Assembly (NCBI GenBank): GCA_932294295.1
Contig: OW028573.1
Coordinates: 61,667,829-61,731,828, forward strand
Source: Alitta virens
Lineage: Eukaryota > Annelida > Polychaeta > Phyllodocida > Nereididae
Direction of reading: 5' to 3'
Length of the DNA: 64,000 nucleotides
Shown: positions 36,806-46,974 of the stretch, piece by piece
How positions within the stretch are numbered: the first letter of the stretch is position 1
Layout: each line of letters begins with the position of its first letter
Position numbers and translations under genes: made by a program
The notes under the pieces: generated by a model
What the model was told of the DNA's origin: nothing
What the model saw: only the letters and a program-made list of their open reading frames with translations
The model's database searches: none

Positions 36806-37633
36806 ATGTCAACATTGTCCTCCAACAGAGTCATCAGTGATGAGGTCTACATTGACAAGATGAGGGAAGTGGCAGGTACCAACATGGGTGGAAGGTCTGA
36901 TGAACCTGCAAAGCTGCTGAACCATGTCTGGTTGGGAGGTCAACGCAATGCTGAGAGTCTGCGTCTACTGAGAAAAATTGGAGTGACCCATGTGTTGAAC
37001 TGTGCTGGGTACAAGGGACCTCGTAAAAACCCAGATGCCAATCCTTATGAAGGTTTGGACATCGAATACAAAGAATTCCAAGCAGATGATGTAGATTCTT
37101 ATGACATCACCCAGCATTTCAGGGAGGCATTCAACTATCTAGACAGAGTCGAGCGATCGGGTGGAGTCTGTTTTGTCCATTGTGCTCTTGGCATCAATCG
37201 CAGTGCAGCAATTTGTGTAGCTTATGTCATGATGCATGATAATAAGACCTTAATTCAGGCTGCCACTTTCATCAAGCAACGTCGAAGAGTCATGCTTTCC
37301 AATGCCGGATTCCGAAGACAGCTCGTCCGGTGGGCTCGCTTGAAGGGTCTTCTGGACCAACTTCCCGAAGAAGAATACGAAGACGATGTCAAGAAGGTCA
37401 CCCGAAGACTTAACTATGGATCCTATGCTGATGACACAAATTCTGAACGACCTACGAGGTCCTTGGACCGTGACCTTTACAGATCGCCAAGGTCATCCAG
37501 CTTGTCATCTTGCTCCACTTACAGGTCACGTGATTCTGCTCCACCACGTTATTCTCGTACTACTGAGTATCAACGAGGAGATGCTTGTCTCGAGTATCTG
37601 TATAACAGGTTCATAAACAGAGAAAAATACTGA
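36806..37633 (+). CDS. Atypical dual-specificity phosphatase, tandem paralogue
   Basis: A 275-residue protein, start chosen at the first ATG after the acceptor. Predicted phosphatase of the same subfamily as 27088-28482. The DUSP domain is at about 34-185: PAKLLNHVWLGGQRNAESL, GVTHVLN, a candidate general acid Asp95 in FQADDVDSYDITQHF, and the P-loop HCALGINRS with His125, Cys126 and Arg132, so it looks catalytically competent. The N-terminal block Y-x2-KM-x-E is shared with the paralogue. After the domain comes an acidic stretch (EEEYEDD, about 188-194), then an Arg/Ser/Tyr-rich tail (about 215-256) and an aromatic C-terminus, much shorter than its neighbour's tail and without its aromatic-basic patches. 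No signal peptide or membrane span. The single-exon domain with an intron just before the start matches the paralogue, which supports tandem duplication. Confidence 0.9.
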   Translation: MSTLSSNRVISDEVYIDKMREVAGTNMGGRSDEPAKLLNHVWLGGQRNAESLRLLRKIGVTHVLNCAGYKGPRKNPDANPYEGLDIEYKEFQADDVDSYDITQHFREAFNYLDRVERSGGVCFVHCALGINRSAAICVAYVMMHDNKTLIQAATFIKQRRRVMLSNAGFRRQLVRWARLKGLLDQLPEEEYEDDVKKVTRRLNYGSYADDTNSERPTRSLDRDLYRSPRSSSLSSCSTYRSRDSAPPRYSRTTEYQRGDACLEYLYNRFINREKY

Positions 37634-38240
37634 GTTATTGTTTATATATATCCCTATATTTCTATAACCCATATTTCTAAAATTAAATAAGTACTGTGAT
37701 AGTGTCACCATAAACATACTCAAGGACCGAGCCTCATCACATTGTTCATATCTAATTGTCATGTTATACTAAAATATTCATAACTGGAGTCTGGAAATGA
37801 TATCAAATAATCTAAAATTATACCTCAAACACACTAAATTAGTAATGACTGATCAGAAAATGTAAATTATTTTGGACTTGCCACTTTTGCATAAGCATTT
37901 GGACTTGCCATTTTAGCATAAGTATGCACACGATATAACAGCCGACAAGGTCTGCATCCTATTACTTGAACATATGTGAATCATGATGAATGAAATACTA
38001 TGCATGCATGTCTGTCATATGAGCATCCATCACATGCATCAACAAAGGCAGCAATATCAAATGAGCTTGCTGAACATGCTTCTTGCGTGTTGATATCAGT
38101 AGTGTAATACAGGCTTTCGCTTCATACTCTAGTTTACTTGCCTAGAAGAATCATTGTTTTCGCTTATAATTTACACTATGCATATTGTTGTTACTGTTTT
38201 ATGCGTCGTTCTTAATAAAATTTGTGAAACTGGTCCTTTC
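37634..38240 (+). other. Probable 3' UTR of the second phosphatase
   Basis: Non-coding, AT-rich, ending at a good polyadenylation signal at 38214. An earlier weak hexamer ATTAAA at about 37682 would give a 60-base 3' UTR as an alternative. Confidence 0.5.
38214..38219 (+). terminator. Polyadenylation signal of the second phosphatase
   Basis: AATAAA 580 bp after the stop codon, followed within 20 bp by TTTGTG and then CTGGTCC, a reasonable downstream element. Confidence 0.55.
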
Positions 38241-38292
38241 AGTCTTGCATTTTCCAGCAATCCCACAGAGGTCGCTTTCATGAAACTGACTC

Positions 38293-38309
38293 CTGCTGCC
38301 CTCTAGCAG
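38293..38309. promoter_or_regulatory. CTCF-like motif just after the second phosphatase
   Basis: CTGCTGCCCTCTAGCAG resembles the core of the bilaterian CTCF motif. It sits about 75 bp beyond the predicted polyA signal, a typical place for a domain boundary. Motif match only. Confidence 0.2.
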
Positions 38310-39065
38310 TGCCTTGTGTAACCAAAATTAATGGCCTGTTGGCAACATAACGGACGTTTCCTACAAGTTTAACAAATTAAATGATTTAAATCTAATTTAA
38401 GACGGGTAATTTTTCTGAGATACGACCTCTAATTATTTCTACTGCCGTAACGTATTTGACCATCAAATGAATTTGCCAGCTGAAGTGCTTTAAAAAACAT
38501 AAAACTAACTACAGATGTTTATTAAATTAAAGAGTTTCAATGGATGCTATCTAATTCCAAACCCATATTCATATATTCAGAGCACTTTAGATTTTTAAAA
38601 GTTATCGCATATCGAATTTCAAAAACCCTTAACTCCCCTGATTTCAGCAGCTCAAGTTAAGATTCTCATCCAAATGCTAAGGCATGCAGATTAGCCTTGT
38701 AATTCTAAGATGTGGATCATCATCTTATGCTTATTGGTTTATCAGCCTATTTTCAGATCATGTGGTTTTTTACTGCCCCACATCCTGAATTTTGCATGTC
38801 TTGATGCTCACACAAAATTGAGACCTTGAACTGTGGGCTTCAGTCAGTAGGATTCCAAAATGGGCCTGAAGTGGCTCAATCTGAATCCAGACTGCATTGA
38901 AGCCATGGCTGTAAATAATGCTACCTTTAATAGTTCTACTTCTTCTATTCAACCATGCATCTGCAGAAAGAAAGAAAGAAATCCCTACAATTCAGTAAAA
39001 AATGATTCAGCAATTCTACTGCATGAATCTCAGGTTCATAACAATATGTGCATGGTGTGCTTTTG

Positions 39066-39380
39066 AGACCACATCTGATCTGATCTCATCTCATTATTTA
39101 ATATCTGATCTGATCTGATCTCATTATTTAATATCATTTCCTTCTCTTCTCTTCTCTTCACTTCTCTTCACTTCTCTTTAATTCTCTTCACTTCACTTCC
39201 TTTCACTTCACTTCACTTCACTTCACTTCACTTCACTTCTCTCTCTTCTCTTCTCTTCTCTTCTCTTCTCTTCTCTTCTCTTCTCTTCTCTTCTCTTCTC
39301 TTCTCTTCTCTTCTCTTCTCTTCTCTTCTCTTCTCTTCTCTTCTCTTCTCTTCTCTTCTCTTCTCTTCTCTTCTCTTCTC
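39066..39380. repeat. Pyrimidine-rich microsatellite cluster
   Basis: Starts with ATCTG/ATCTC pentamers around a duplicated TCATTATTTAATATC (39066-39134), passes through CTTCA units (about 39185-39238) and becomes uninterrupted (CTTCT)n. 39236-39380 is 145 bases of pure pyrimidine on this strand. The graded change from CTTCA to CTTCT suggests expansion by slippage. Confidence 0.95.
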
Positions 39381-39381
39381 G

Positions 39382-42300
39382 TTTTCATGATTCATGTTTC
39401 ATTTCATTCATGTTTTTCGTTGTAAACTGCAACTCTGTATGTCTTTCTTCTTCTTCTTTTTGTCCATGACCTAACTTTACTGTTATTGATTAAAGAATAC
39501 GTCGAACTAGTATGTTCTTTCTCTATTGCGAATCTACACATGACTTTTTTGATCTCACTTAATCTGCAGTATGCACGTGGTTTGGCGTTTTGACGTTACT
39601 TTGATGCTGGACTGCTTGGCGTCTTTGGCGTGTACGGCTGACCCCATCCATCAGCCCATGGTAGATGACCAGCATCACTGACCTACTGGGCCAAGATCAA
39701 CAGAAAATTCATACTTGTTATTTTTGTTATTAGATGTGGATTTTGCTGTCAGATGTAGAACAATGCTGCCAAGCATGCAGGTTTATGCCCAATTCTGGTT
39801 ACTGTGATGCCAACAACATTATATGCAACTTCAAATTGTTAGCCGATGAACACATGCATACCAATGATGACACATTAATTAAATTGTCTATCATTAGAAT
39901 GCTTAAATGCAGTAGGCCTATAGTGACATATAATCATTAAATTACTTTTTAGTACCTGTAAACCGGTGTTTGCCTTCAAGAATTTCTTGTCTTGTGCATC
40001 ACTTCATGATATGGCCACCAAACAATTGAGCCTACGGTGTACATGTTTTTTAACAGTGCTTTCAAAAAAACAAAAAAGCCGATTAAGCATGCTTTAGTAC
40101 TTGAACTCAAAGAAGTAGTTTTTATTATAACAGCTGTGCATGGCTCTTATGCAAACTTTTGTCATTTTTTTCCAGTGTCTGAATAATTGTAACAAGCAGA
40201 CCAGGAGATGATGAGGCTTCATTGAGCTGGAAGATGCCTTTCAGCCTCCTCTTCCTGGCCCTTGTGAGCTGAGGAAGTGGAGTTCTTGATTTGTTGAAGT
40301 GTTTGCCAATCACAAGATGTGGGGTTAAATGCAAAACGTCTTCCTTTGTTTACTTTCTCACGATTAGAAAAATCTCTGTGATCCAGAGGCAGATCAAAAT
40401 GCCTAGAAATTCCTGTTTACAAGGACGACAGCTCCAAAGAAATCCAAATGTTTTGGTTGCACAAGCATGGTGTCTTCTTCCGGACTTGTAACAGTGTCAT
40501 GTACAAATACTTTAATCTGGTTACACGAAGAATGGCCTACTATGGGCTAATGCGATTACCTTATACATTGTTTAGGCAGAGTGGATTGAGCAATGTAACA
40601 TGATGCCAGATCAGCAGAAATTCTATTCACTTAAAATGCAAATGCCGAGATGTTATGATTGTCAGCCCAACGAGATTTACGCAATAAATTCCCAATCGGT
40701 CAACCCTGTGACGATGACTTGCAGATCTGCTAACATCAACCCATATTCTGCTGCTATGATGTGTTCAAATTTCCATTTACCACTTTCCTGTATACCGTCT
40801 TCACTACAACGTTTGTGAATATTTGATAGTGGTCACTGGTCAGTAAGTTGCTTACTGACCAGATATGCAACTCACGCATAAACATTATTAAAGTTATTTA
40901 TCATCTGGTACAGTGGAAAATTGCCGAACAACACTCTGTGATCAAAGGGGATGCATGCTGAGTTTATCGAAGCAGGTAATGTTTTAATTGGTGTCAATTC
41001 AGCAGGCGAATTGACTAATGGTCCCAATGGTCTTTTCTGACTAACATGTTAATAAGCCTTAGTCACAGTCATAAAAAGTGACATATTAAGGAGTTTATCA
41101 TTGACTAATTAGGATAAAAAAGGATATTTCTCTTACATGAAGCCTTACCAATAATTGCATGTCTTACAAGAATGTTTGTCACAGAAGCTGCCAGGCATTG
41201 CTCAGATTGTTTGTCATATTCTCCCAATTTAAGAACACGCAGTATTACTCAGTTAATAATATGAAATAATATGAAATGTCAATAATTGGCACTTTATGGA
41301 TGAAAAGTTCATGAAACACGGACAAAGCGTCTAAAAACAACCTCCTGTTTATTTCATTGTTGATTTTATCTTATGTGCTAGCCCTCCCTGTATAACTTCT
41401 AAGAAGTTTAAGTTAACCTAACTGTCCTCATTATGAATATTAAGTTACAATAAGCTGATATACTGTACAGCCATCTGAATCACATGAAAAATGATGTCAA
41501 TGATGTCAATAAGTTTTAGTATAGCTATACTTTAAGATAATGAAGTAGTTAGACTTTCACATTAAGCATTGTATTTCTCATAATCGACTGCTTGATTGTC
41601 ATATTCTAAATGCTATCTAGACATGATCCGTAAATTCCTGTTGAAAACTCGAGTCTCTTGAGACGCCATGGGATGAATTAGAATTGGAATCTTTGCATCA
41701 CGACCAAATTAGTTTTTGTCAATTACAAGATTGATGGGAATTGAGAGTTAGAATGTTGAGTATCTCGTTACCAAAAATTTGCAAAAATAATTTGTTTGAC
41801 TCGATATGATTATTATTCTCCTCGACTACTACACATATCCAAAGCATAACAGCATGCTTACAAAAGTCATTGATAACAGCTAAGCATATTTGACAGGGCA
41901 ATAGCAATTTGACATAGCAATTTTGGTGGGGTTACATCCTTAACATATACAATAGGTTTGACCCAAAAGCAAGTCAATCACACAACAAGTTTCCCGATGT
42001 GAACTGAGTGTGTAACCCTCGTCACTTTTTCCATTTGATCATTAAATTTTTTGGCCAAATGACTCAGTTATATGGGCTCACTTTTGTCCCAGCATCATTC
42101 ACCATCTGTGACAAACATACTAATGGATCTATTCTTTGCTGCCGGAAAACAAAATGTATACCTTTTTGGATACCGCCAACTGGCCGCTTTTGCAAACATT
42201 ATTGGCCCTACCAAAACAAAGAAATATTAATGCATTTCATGCCACCTAAATGGACCTTATATGGGCAGATATACATACACCATACAGCTTCTTGAAACTC

Positions 42301-43588
42301 ATAATCATAGCAGACTTATTTAACAAAATAATGGGCGGCTAAAGCTTTTTTTCCATGATATAGAAATTTCTATTACACCATTCAAAAGTCTACAAGAATG
42401 ATAATCAGATTATTTGATGATTTCACAATGATATAACCCTGTTAGTTTAATAATCAAATCTATGCACATAATTCATGAAGTTACTGGTATGTTTACAACC
42501 AGGCTTCCTAGACTAAAGTATACAGCAACTGCTTTCAATGGTCAGGATTTTTTATTTTTAGGAAACTAATAGATTTATGAAAAAATAAGTCACCTATGTT
42601 AAGTCATATCAGAGTGAGACGCGTCAAAATACCGTTTTTCATTGGTGGCCAAAGTTACCCCGAGCGGCCAGAGATACCCTGATTGACAGTATGACTTCAT
42701 CTCCTATATATAAATTGTATGGCCTTAATTGGACACATCATTAATTAGTAACTCTGTGTGGCCAACTGGTTGCATGGTAGACTTCTAGGGGTTCGAATCC
42801 ACTTCCCAGCTAATGAGAGTGGCATATTTGTCACCAATTATTCATAACTCAAATCACATTAAAATTCTAAAAACTGTAAATATCCAGGTTTATAAATATC
42901 TGACACTGTTTCTGTTTATTTGACTTTGATTTAGCAGCCATGTCCAGTATTGTCCATTTGCTTCACTGTATTCGGATCCTACTTTAGCCAAGCTTTCTCT
43001 TTACGGTTGATAGATGCCATTGGTGTCAGGGAGCAATTATTATTGTATATGAAAGTGGTAATGCTCTCTCTGAGTCATTATGAATAACAACACCTGTTGA
43101 AGATAATTTCGAATGGATATGATATTGCACTGAATTAGGAAATTGACTGCTTTTTTTTCTTTTTTTATTTTTCTTTTAATTTTTAAAGTTATCAAAAAAT
43201 GTATTTGATGGAATTCGATGCCAATTCATAACTGTCTTACCAGGCAAAGCTCTGGTATGGTGGACTGCAGCTGAACAGTGGCTGTCCAGATCGGGTTCAA
43301 GTTGTTTTTGTTTTTCCAACTTTAGTGTCAAATCCGGTGCTTTTTCTGGCAAAAATACTTTACCTTTCAAATATGATTAAATGGGTTAATCAATGGTAAA
43401 TGTGAAATAGGAAGCAATGCTATCTCATAACCAGCCTGATAAGGGGTCAATTGGAATGTGGTTAGCCATCTTGTGATCGGGTAACAGTGTAGGTTTAAGG
43501 TGGTGCAGCCCTCTGAGACATGCACCTGCCGCTCACAACTAGAGTTGATTGATGATATTAGATGAGAAAAACCGCCCAAGTTATGTTA
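39382..43588. other. Gene-free region between the microsatellite and the Harbinger element
   Basis: No coding exon supported. It contains a perfect hairpin at 40836-40862 and a weak tRNA-like stretch at about 42757-42812 (GTGTGGCCAACTGG ... GGGGTTCGAATCC) that lacks a full anticodon arm and is probably a SINE relic. A T-rich run lies at 43150-43180. Confidence 0.45.
40836..40862. repeat. Perfect 12-bp hairpin, 3-nt loop
   Basis: CTGGTCAGTAAG, loop TTG, CTTACTGACCAG. Isolated, with no T-run or gene nearby. Confidence 0.85.
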
Positions 43589-43675
43589 AGCCCCCCATCT
43601 CACAAGCCGTAGTATGACGTAACGGTTATGCAACAGCTTTTTTCGCCGGGTTGGCGACGGATTCTGGCAGCAAAA

Positions 43676-43855
43676 AGGGTTCTACGGATGACTCGACGGG
43701 TTCTACGGGTGACTCGACGGGTTCTAGGGGTGACTCGATGGGTTACGGCCAATTAGTGGACGAATTCCAGGAGAGACTCGACGGCTTCCAGGGGTGACTT
43801 GACGGGTTCTACAAGTAACTCGATGGCTTCTACAAGTAACTCAACGTGTACGTCG
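43676..43855 (+). repeat. Harbinger left subterminal 20-bp tandem repeats
   Basis: Consecutive units resembling GGTTCTACGGGTGACTCGAC, at first regular (43676-43745), then diverged (GGCTTCCAGGGGTGACTTGA, GGTTCTACAAGTAACTCGAT). Related CGTCGGGT and CTCGACGG motifs recur near the right end (46190-46690). Such subterminal arrays commonly serve as transposase or accessory-protein binding sites; that role is inferred here. Confidence 0.75.
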
Positions 43856-44139
43856 CCTGGTCTAATTTTAAAATATAACGACGGGAAAGTCGGCGAGTTA
43901 AAACTACTAGCCATCAGCTTACCCGTACAACACGTCGAGTCTCTCCTGGAATTTGATGTTTTTCCCGTACGTTTACAAAAGATATATAATAAATAGGGGC
44001 TGCATCTCTTGCTCTTGATCATTCTGTCTCCAGCTGCAAAAGAGGAAGGACCATGTACATGCATCAACCAAAAAAAATAGAGCCTTGCTACTACTAGCTG
44101 CTCAGGCCAATCATACATTTAATTTACAACTTGCTTGTG

Positions 44140-44863
44140 TGACAGCACTAGCTGAGGAGGAGGAGAGGAAGAGAGAAGAAGAAAGAAAACTGGCAGCCAT
44201 AAGGAGGAGGAGGAGGAGATTTTGGGTGAGGCCCTGGCTGTGAGAAGACCTCAGGTGGGATATTATGAGCGTCTGAATGAACTGCTCCATGAGGATACCC
44301 CAAGTTATACCAACTTTTTGAGAATGGAACCAGCCATGTTCCAAGAGGTCCTTGGCAAAATTGGTCCTAGGATTACCAAAGAAGACACCTTCTAGAGGAA
44401 AGCTTTGTAGCCAGGACTCAGACTTGCCATCACCCTCCGCTATTTGGCAACTGGAGACAGCTACAGGTCCCTCATGTATGGCTTTAGAGTGGCCTCCAAC
44501 ACCATCAGCTCCATAATTCGAGAAGTCTGTGAAGCCATAATTGCAGAGTATTCTGATGATATCCTGGCCTGCCCTACAACTCCAGAAGAGTGGAGAGAAG
44601 TCGCTGAACTATTCTCTTCAAGATGGAACTTTCCTCATTGTGTTGGAGCCATTGATGGAAAGCATGTGGCCATCAGATGTCCTCCCAAAGGATACCACTC
44701 CATTGTACTCATGGCTCTTGTTGATGCTGACTACAAGCTCCTCAATGTAGACTGTGGAGCTAATGGATCAGACGGAGGAGTTTTTAGCATGACACTCCTG
44801 AGGCAAGCACTTGAAGAAGGGACCATTGGGTTACCTCCACCTGAACCAATTCGTCCGCGTTGA
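44140..44863 (+). pseudogene. Harbinger transposase (DDE_Tnp_4 / HARBI1-like nuclease), degenerate
   Basis: Recognisable protein: an E/R-rich N-terminus ending RRRRRRFWVRPW, then YYERLNELLHEDTPSYTNFL, RLAITLRYLATGDSYRSL, and the nuclease core FPHCVGAIDGKHVAIRCPP and MALVDADYKLLNVDCGANG. GAIDGKH carries the first catalytic Asp. Breaks are a 1-base frameshift near 44240 and in-frame TAG codons at 44393-44395 and 44408-44410. The family's usual segment between RCPP and the SIVLMAL strand is shortened. The frame ends soon after LPPPEP, losing the C-terminal third with the last catalytic acidic residue. The convergent MADF-like gene begins almost immediately after, so an internal deletion removed the space between them. 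Not functional. Confidence 0.85.
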
Positions 44864-44895
44864 TCAATGCCACTTTGCAGACCTTCCTTCCTTCG

Positions 44896-45990
44896 CTATT
44901 TGTAGGGGTCGCCCTTGGATTGCTCGGCAGGAGGGGCATCCATTGAAATGTCTGGGTCGGAATTATCCTGGGGCCCAGATTCTTCAGCTGCAGTCGAGAT
45001 GTCTTCCAGTTCCCGGAGTGTCTTCCTGGTCTTTGCAATTCGCTTTGCAAGTATGTTGCTGCCATGGCGACTTTGAATTCTTGTGATGTGATCCACCAGG
45101 AATCCAAAATTTGGCAGTACCGGATGGCCCCTGTTTGAGTAGTTTGCCTGCACTTGTCCTCATTGATTCCAGCCAGGTCTTGAGTTGGAATCCATTGCAG
45201 GGGACACTCAGTTTGCCAGCCATTTCATTGAGGAGGGCCATCTTCCTGCCTGAATCCTTGTATTCCTTCAAGGTCCGGTCGTAAAAGATAGGATTGTCGC
45301 AATACCAGTAAGCGACATCCTGTTCATCACTGGCTGGCAGGAACAGCTTTTCTTGTTTTCTCCAACCAGCAGTTGAAGGTACATTCCCAGCAGATGCCGC
45401 AGTAGAACGAGCAGGCGAAGGAGCTTCAGAACGAACAGGCAAAGGAGATGCAGAATGCTCAGGCGAAGGAGCTGCAGAACAACAGGCAAAGGAGCAGGTG
45501 AAGGAGCAGGCGAAGTAGCAGGTAAAGGAGCAGGTGAAGTAGCAGGAGCAGGTGCAGGAGCAGGCGCCGGAGAAGGTGCAGTAGCACGAGAACGAGCAGC
45601 AGCATGAGCAGGAACAGGAGCACTAGCAGCAGTTGATTTCTGTGACTCATCAGTGCTGCCAGCATCTGATGATTACTTGGTAGCAATTCTCAAACGCTTC
45701 TTTCCGGGCGACTTTGAAGGTGCAGTCCGCTTTGCGGGCGACTTTAAAAGTGCAGTCCGCTTTGCGGACGACTTTTAAGGTGCAGACCACTTTGCGGGCG
45801 ACTTTGAAGGTGCAGGCTTCTTGATCTTTTCCTTCAAAGGAAGAGCACTCTTATTCTTCTTCTCTGATGCTGAAGATGCATCCTCATCGCTTGGTCGATA
45901 TGAGGAAGAAGCCATAGAGGAAGGCGACTTTTCTGCATCCTCAGTATGAAGTGCCGGGTTCCTGGTAATCCTAGTCTTTTTCATCGGCAT
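44896..45990 (-). pseudogene. Harbinger MADF/Myb-SANT-like DNA-binding protein, degenerate
   Basis: It starts at the ATG ending at 45990 (MPMKKTRITRNP). It has a Ser-rich acidic segment, then histone-H1-like Lys-Ser-Pro-Ala repeats (KSPAK, about 45700-45800), an Ala-Pro-rich linker, and a MADF-type domain (PIFYDRTLKEYKDSG, MAGKLSVP, LKTWLESMRTSAGKLLK). It ends with a segment containing GFLVDHI and TRKTLRELEDI. Such proteins help animal Harbinger transposases bind DNA and enter the nucleus (family knowledge). Breaks are TAA codons at 45775-45777 and 45673-45675, a frameshift in the Ala-Pro linker near 45470, and another near 45120. Not translatable as one protein. Confidence 0.75.
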
Positions 45991-46974
45991 GATAAAATTT
46001 CTGGAGCAGTGTATTCGTCTTCTCTGTATGATAGCAAGATGCTGAATGATCTCTTAACCACAGGTCAATCTTTATATACTGCCTGGATAGCTTACCCCGC
46101 TGTGATGACATAATAAACCCAGATCGCATTGCGGCACTACCCATTAGTTCAAGCGTATTGGATCAACACGAGTAACCTGATGAGTCTCAATTGAGAGCCG
46201 TCGAGTTAACCCTGGCACTGGGCAAACTCGACGGCTAAATTATGAAGCCCTAGACTCACCCTGGATAGCATACCCCGCTGTGATGAAATCTGAAACCCAG
46301 ATGGTATTGCGTCATTATGCTTATTGCACCAAAGCGACTCAGTCATATTAAACCCGAGGAGTGTGACTTCAAAGCCGTCGAATCAGCCGTGGCACTCGAC
46401 TAACTCAACGGGTTACTTATGGAAGCCATCAAGTCACATCTACTACTCATCGACTTACCCCTAGTACCCCTCAACAAGCCGTCGGGTTTACTATAATTAA
46501 AATTAGGGATGGATTACTCGCCGACTTCGATGGGTAATCCGCCGAGTTGTACTGGTTTATGACGGGTTTTTGGACACCCGGGAGTTTATGCTAGCATGGC
46601 ATACCCGGCTACCGGCTCCGAAACTCCCGGGTTGGCCCCGAGTCCCAGGAGTGACTCGACGGGTAGCCGTCGGGTTCACTACGGCAAAACCGGCTATGTG
46701 AAATGGGGGCTTTATAAACTGCCTCAGCATAGACACCGATTACAAAGTCGTCTCATGAGTCAGGTTGAAATAATAATTAGACAGAATACCTTCCACAAAC
46801 AGATTCATTAGATTATTTATGAATTTCATTATGTTTAGATGCCTAATACATTTGGTGTAATCAAAAAATAACACAAACGCAAACACTTAACAAAAATAAA
46901 ACCTTTGCTACATACTGAACAAAAGCGAAAAATATTTAAAAAATAGTTGGATATACTGCTACAATGCAGTTCAA

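Larger units (their letters stand above)
43589..46711. mobile_element. PIF/Harbinger DNA transposon, intact ends, broken genes (3.1 kb)
   Basis: The left end AGCCCCCCATCTCACAAGCC and the right end, read inward on the minus strand as AGCCCCCATTTCACATAGCC, form the terminal inverted repeat. A direct TTA flanks each side (43586-43588 and 46712-46714), the 3-bp duplication characteristic of PIF/Harbinger. Inside are a plus-strand DDE nuclease pseudogene and a convergent minus-strand MADF-like pseudogene, the usual two-gene content of animal Harbinger elements. Both subterminal regions are crowded with short GACTCGACGGGT-type repeats. The element cannot encode a working transposase but keeps the ends a related one could recognise. 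Confidence 0.92.

Noticed and set aside
42757..42812. tRNA gene or SINE
   Set aside because: Only B-box-like GGTTCGAATCC and a weak A box are present, with no anticodon arm of normal size; too little to call as a feature.
43676..43855. CRISPR-like or satellite array
   Set aside because: The repeats lie just inside a transposon terminal inverted repeat and have related inverted words at the other end: Harbinger subterminal repeats.
45459..45686. Leucine-repeat protein on the minus strand
   Set aside because: It is a wrong-frame reading of the Ala-Pro-rich linker of the MADF pseudogene; the repetitive codons create artificial leucine runs.
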